Assembly: GCA_002314525.1 (NCBI GenBank)
Contig: DCGE01000190.1
Coordinates: 1 to 7,863, forward strand
Source of the DNA: Prevotellaceae bacterium UBA1786
GTDB taxonomy: Bacteria > Bacteroidota > Bacteroidia > Bacteroidales > Bacteroidaceae
Direction of reading: 5' to 3'
DNA: 7,863 nucleotides
Shown here in pieces: positions 6,479 to 7,863 of the stretch (position 1 is its first letter; each line of letters begins with the position of its first letter). A model generated the notes under the pieces. That model was not told where the DNA came from. It saw only the letters and a list, made by a program, of their open reading frames with translations, and made no database searches. The position numbers and the translations under genes were made by a program.

Positions 6479-7658
6479 CAGTTACGGTAAACTCATGCCA
6501 ACGCTCGTATTCCTGCAGTATTGCTGTTTTCACTGTTCGCTGACTCAGGTTATACACATTCGACCATTGTGTATGACTGGTTGGCTTCGATGGATCGGAA
6601 TCTTGTGAGACAGCTTTCAGCAGGTTCTTGGCTTGTTGTTCGGTCAGTTTGTAAGAATTGAACGTAAGCGTGTCGCGCAGAGTGTTATAACGATCTCTGC
6701 CGTGGTTTGACAAACCTCCGAATATACAGTTATTCAGACGAGAATCAACATAGAAATTCGTCACGTAGCGATTGCTGTCAGCTTCAAGTTTGAAATACTC
6801 TGTCGGCACAGTCGTGGAATCCACATTTTCTGGGTCGCTGAAAGACCATTCTGCAACGGCATAGGAACCATTTGCATCAGCAAGCATGAAGTGCAGACTT
6901 CCCTTTGCAGGTGTTGCCATGTGCATGTTGTAGCTTGACAGGAATTCTGATGCTTCATCCACCGTGCTGAACTTATCCAGTACTGCACGCATGGCAATGG
7001 AAGTATAGATATCAGGTTTTCCGACCTCGTTCTGTTCGGTAGGCTGACCATCCAGATGCAGTACCGAGATAGCCAATCCGTCCTCGTTCATACCGTCGAG
7101 AATGATGTAAGGAGCGAATATCAGGTTCGAAATGTCGATGCTGTCATTATTGTAAAATCCCTTATGGAATCCCATCCAATAGGCGTCAACAAAATTGATG
7201 GATTTTTTTCCACCCTCAGGAGCCGTGAACAGCACTATGGCAGTTGCAGCCTCTTCATGATCTACTTCCCAATGGCAGAAATCATAGTTTCTTCCCATCA
7301 GGTAGTCGCCTGAACCATCCAGCGTTGCTGCAAATGCACTGCAACCGCAGTCGGATTTCATAGGATTCTGATTTGCAGGCTGTACGTCATACAAGGTACT
7401 GCTCAGTAATGAATAGACTGCCTCAAGGCTATTGGCGTTTGCTGCCAATACTTTGTCCAGTTGATAGTCAACGGTATAGTTCATCAGATATATACGATCT
7501 TGATCCAGTTCCTCAAGGGAGTTGAGCATCTTTGTCTTTTCAGGATCGGTAACGTACTTCGAGAGTCTTTCCTTTACAGGTTGAGAGTTGTTGCTGTTAC
7601 TGCACGATGCAGCCAAGATGGCAACAAGTGCCAACGAGAGAATAGTCATTTTTTTCAT
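6468..7658 (-). CDS. lipoprotein Ntn-type amidase (choloylglycine hydrolase / C45 peptidase-like)
   Basis: This 396-aa protein begins with a short lipoprotein signal (LAASC, lipid-carrying Cys19), so the precursor is probably tethered to the envelope. After about 85 residues comes CSAFAATLDGSGDYLMGRNYDF, cut here by family logic: Cys106 fits the N-terminal nucleophile, and Arg123 and Asp126 fit the conserved Arg/Asp pair at +17 and +20 (Cys2, Arg18, Asp21 in bile salt hydrolases). GMNEDGLAIS (189-198) and YVTNF (298-302) match other conserved blocks. Such enzymes cleave linear amide bonds after self-processing exposes the Cys; known substrates include conjugated bile acids, penicillin V and acyl-homoserine lactones. 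The substrate here cannot be read from sequence. Cys104 is a less well-spaced alternative nucleophile. The gene has its own promoter and terminator. Confidence 0.82.
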   Translation of the reverse strand: MKKMTILSLALVAILAASCSNSNNSQPVKERLSKYVTDPEKTKMLNSLEELDQDRIYLMNYTVDYQLDKVLAANANSLEAVYSLLSSTLYDVQPANQNPMKSDCGCSAFAATLDGSGDYLMGRNYDFCHWEVDHEEAATAIVLFTAPEGGKKSINFVDAYWMGFHKGFYNNDSIDISNLIFAPYIILDGMNEDGLAISVLHLDGQPTEQNEVGKPDIYTSIAMRAVLDKFSTVDEASEFLSSYNMHMATPAKGSLHFMLADANGSYAVAEWSFSDPENVDSTTVPTEYFKLEADSNRYVTNFYVDSRLNNCIFGGLSNHGRDRYNTLRDTLTFNSYKLTEQQAKNLLKAVSQDSDPSKPTSHTQWSNVYNLSQRTVKTAILQEYERWHEFTVTGKQ

Positions 7659-7690
7659 ACTTCTGTGGTATTAAATTGTTTAACCGGCAA

Positions 7691-7698
7691 CAAAGTTA
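7691..7698 (-). promoter_or_regulatory. promoter -7 element of the amidase gene
   Basis: TAACTTTG on the minus strand matches TAnnTTTG exactly. No clear TTG lies at the expected 19-21 nt upstream; a TTTTTG is only 11 nt away. The start site would be near 7685, about 27 nt before the ATG. Confidence 0.65.
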
Positions 7699-7706
7699 CT
7701 AATTTT

Positions 7707-7733
7707 TTTCAAAAACACATGTTTTTTTTGAAA
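7707..7733 (-). terminator. AT-rich inverted repeat, possible terminator of the right-edge gene
   Basis: TTTCAAAAA (7707-7715) mirrors TTTTTGAAA (7725-7733). It begins 13 bp beyond the stop of the gene entering from the right and is T-rich on the minus strand. The stem is all A-T except one pair, so it is weak. Confidence 0.35.
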
Positions 7734-7745
7734 TAATAATTCGTT

Positions 7746-7863
7746 TTATTTCAGGACCTTTATGAGTTGGGAGTCGGCGTTGGATGTGAAGTCAGGGCAG
7801 TAGGTGCAGGCAACGGATGAGGTTCCTGAGTGGTATTCGCCCTTCCTGTCAACATGGAACTTG
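7746..7863 (-). CDS. 3' end of an unrecognised protein gene (partial)
   Basis: One frame is open from the right edge to a TAA at 7748-7746, giving 38 residues: KFHVDRKGEYHSGTSSVACT, then YCPDFTSNADSQLIKVLK. The composition is protein-like (charged and small residues, no long low-complexity run), G+C rises sharply at the stop, and an AT-rich spacer follows, which supports a real gene end. A CxxC pair (CTYC) could bind metal or form a disulfide. I do not recognise the family. The start lies outside the window, and the following gene on the same strand has its own promoter, so an operon with it is not required. Confidence 0.6.
   Translation of the reverse strand, partial: KFHVDRKGEYHSGTSSVACTYCPDFTSNADSQLIKVLK

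Noticed and set aside
1..7863. CRISPR arrays, tRNA or rRNA genes
   Set aside because: No regularly spaced repeats, cloverleaf-like segments or rRNA-like sequence were seen on either strand.

Overview
The window looks like chromosome from a Prevotella- or Bacteroides-like member of the Bacteroidales. Four gene starts carry the Bacteroidetes promoter element TAnnTTTG (three times as TAACTTTG, once as TACCTTTG), two of them with a TTG/TTTG element 20 nt upstream. Ribosome binding sites are weak or absent. The protein types also fit: a membrane-bound AraC regulator pair, a secreted CotH protein with a degenerate type IX-like C-terminal tail, and a lipoprotein Ntn amidase. The assignment rests on these traits alone; no database was searched.

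Layout, left to right. Bases 1-270 contain no protein gene. The minus strand there has a promoter, several hairpins and a hairpin-plus-T-tract terminator, which together outline an apparent structured RNA of about 210 nt. Bases 271-678 are an AT-rich gap holding six TGTTAA boxes. Bases 679-3029 are a rightward operon of two tandem paralogues, each with seven predicted membrane helices followed by an AraC-type DNA-binding domain. Facing it on the minus strand are a 1060-aa secreted CotH-family protein (3110-6292), a 396-aa lipoprotein amidase of the choloylglycine hydrolase / C45 type (6468-7658), and the last 38 codons of an unrecognised gene entering from the right edge.

The most unusual structure is at the edges of the CotH segment. 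The last 25 bp of the second AraC gene (3003-3027) recur exactly and in the same orientation at 6433-6457, just beyond the stop of the amidase gene. Next to each copy lies a 13-bp sequence (3031-3043) and its reverse complement (6466-6478), which includes the amidase stop codon. The CotH gene, visibly richer in G+C than both neighbours, lies between these repeats. This suggests it was inserted, or the locus rearranged, at an ancestral tail-to-tail junction between the AraC and amidase genes.

How the genes work together is inference. The two AraC proteins probably sense something at the inner membrane and control DNA directly, perhaps including their own upstream region. The CotH protein and the amidase would act outside the cytoplasm. 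Nothing in the sequence proves that the regulators control them.
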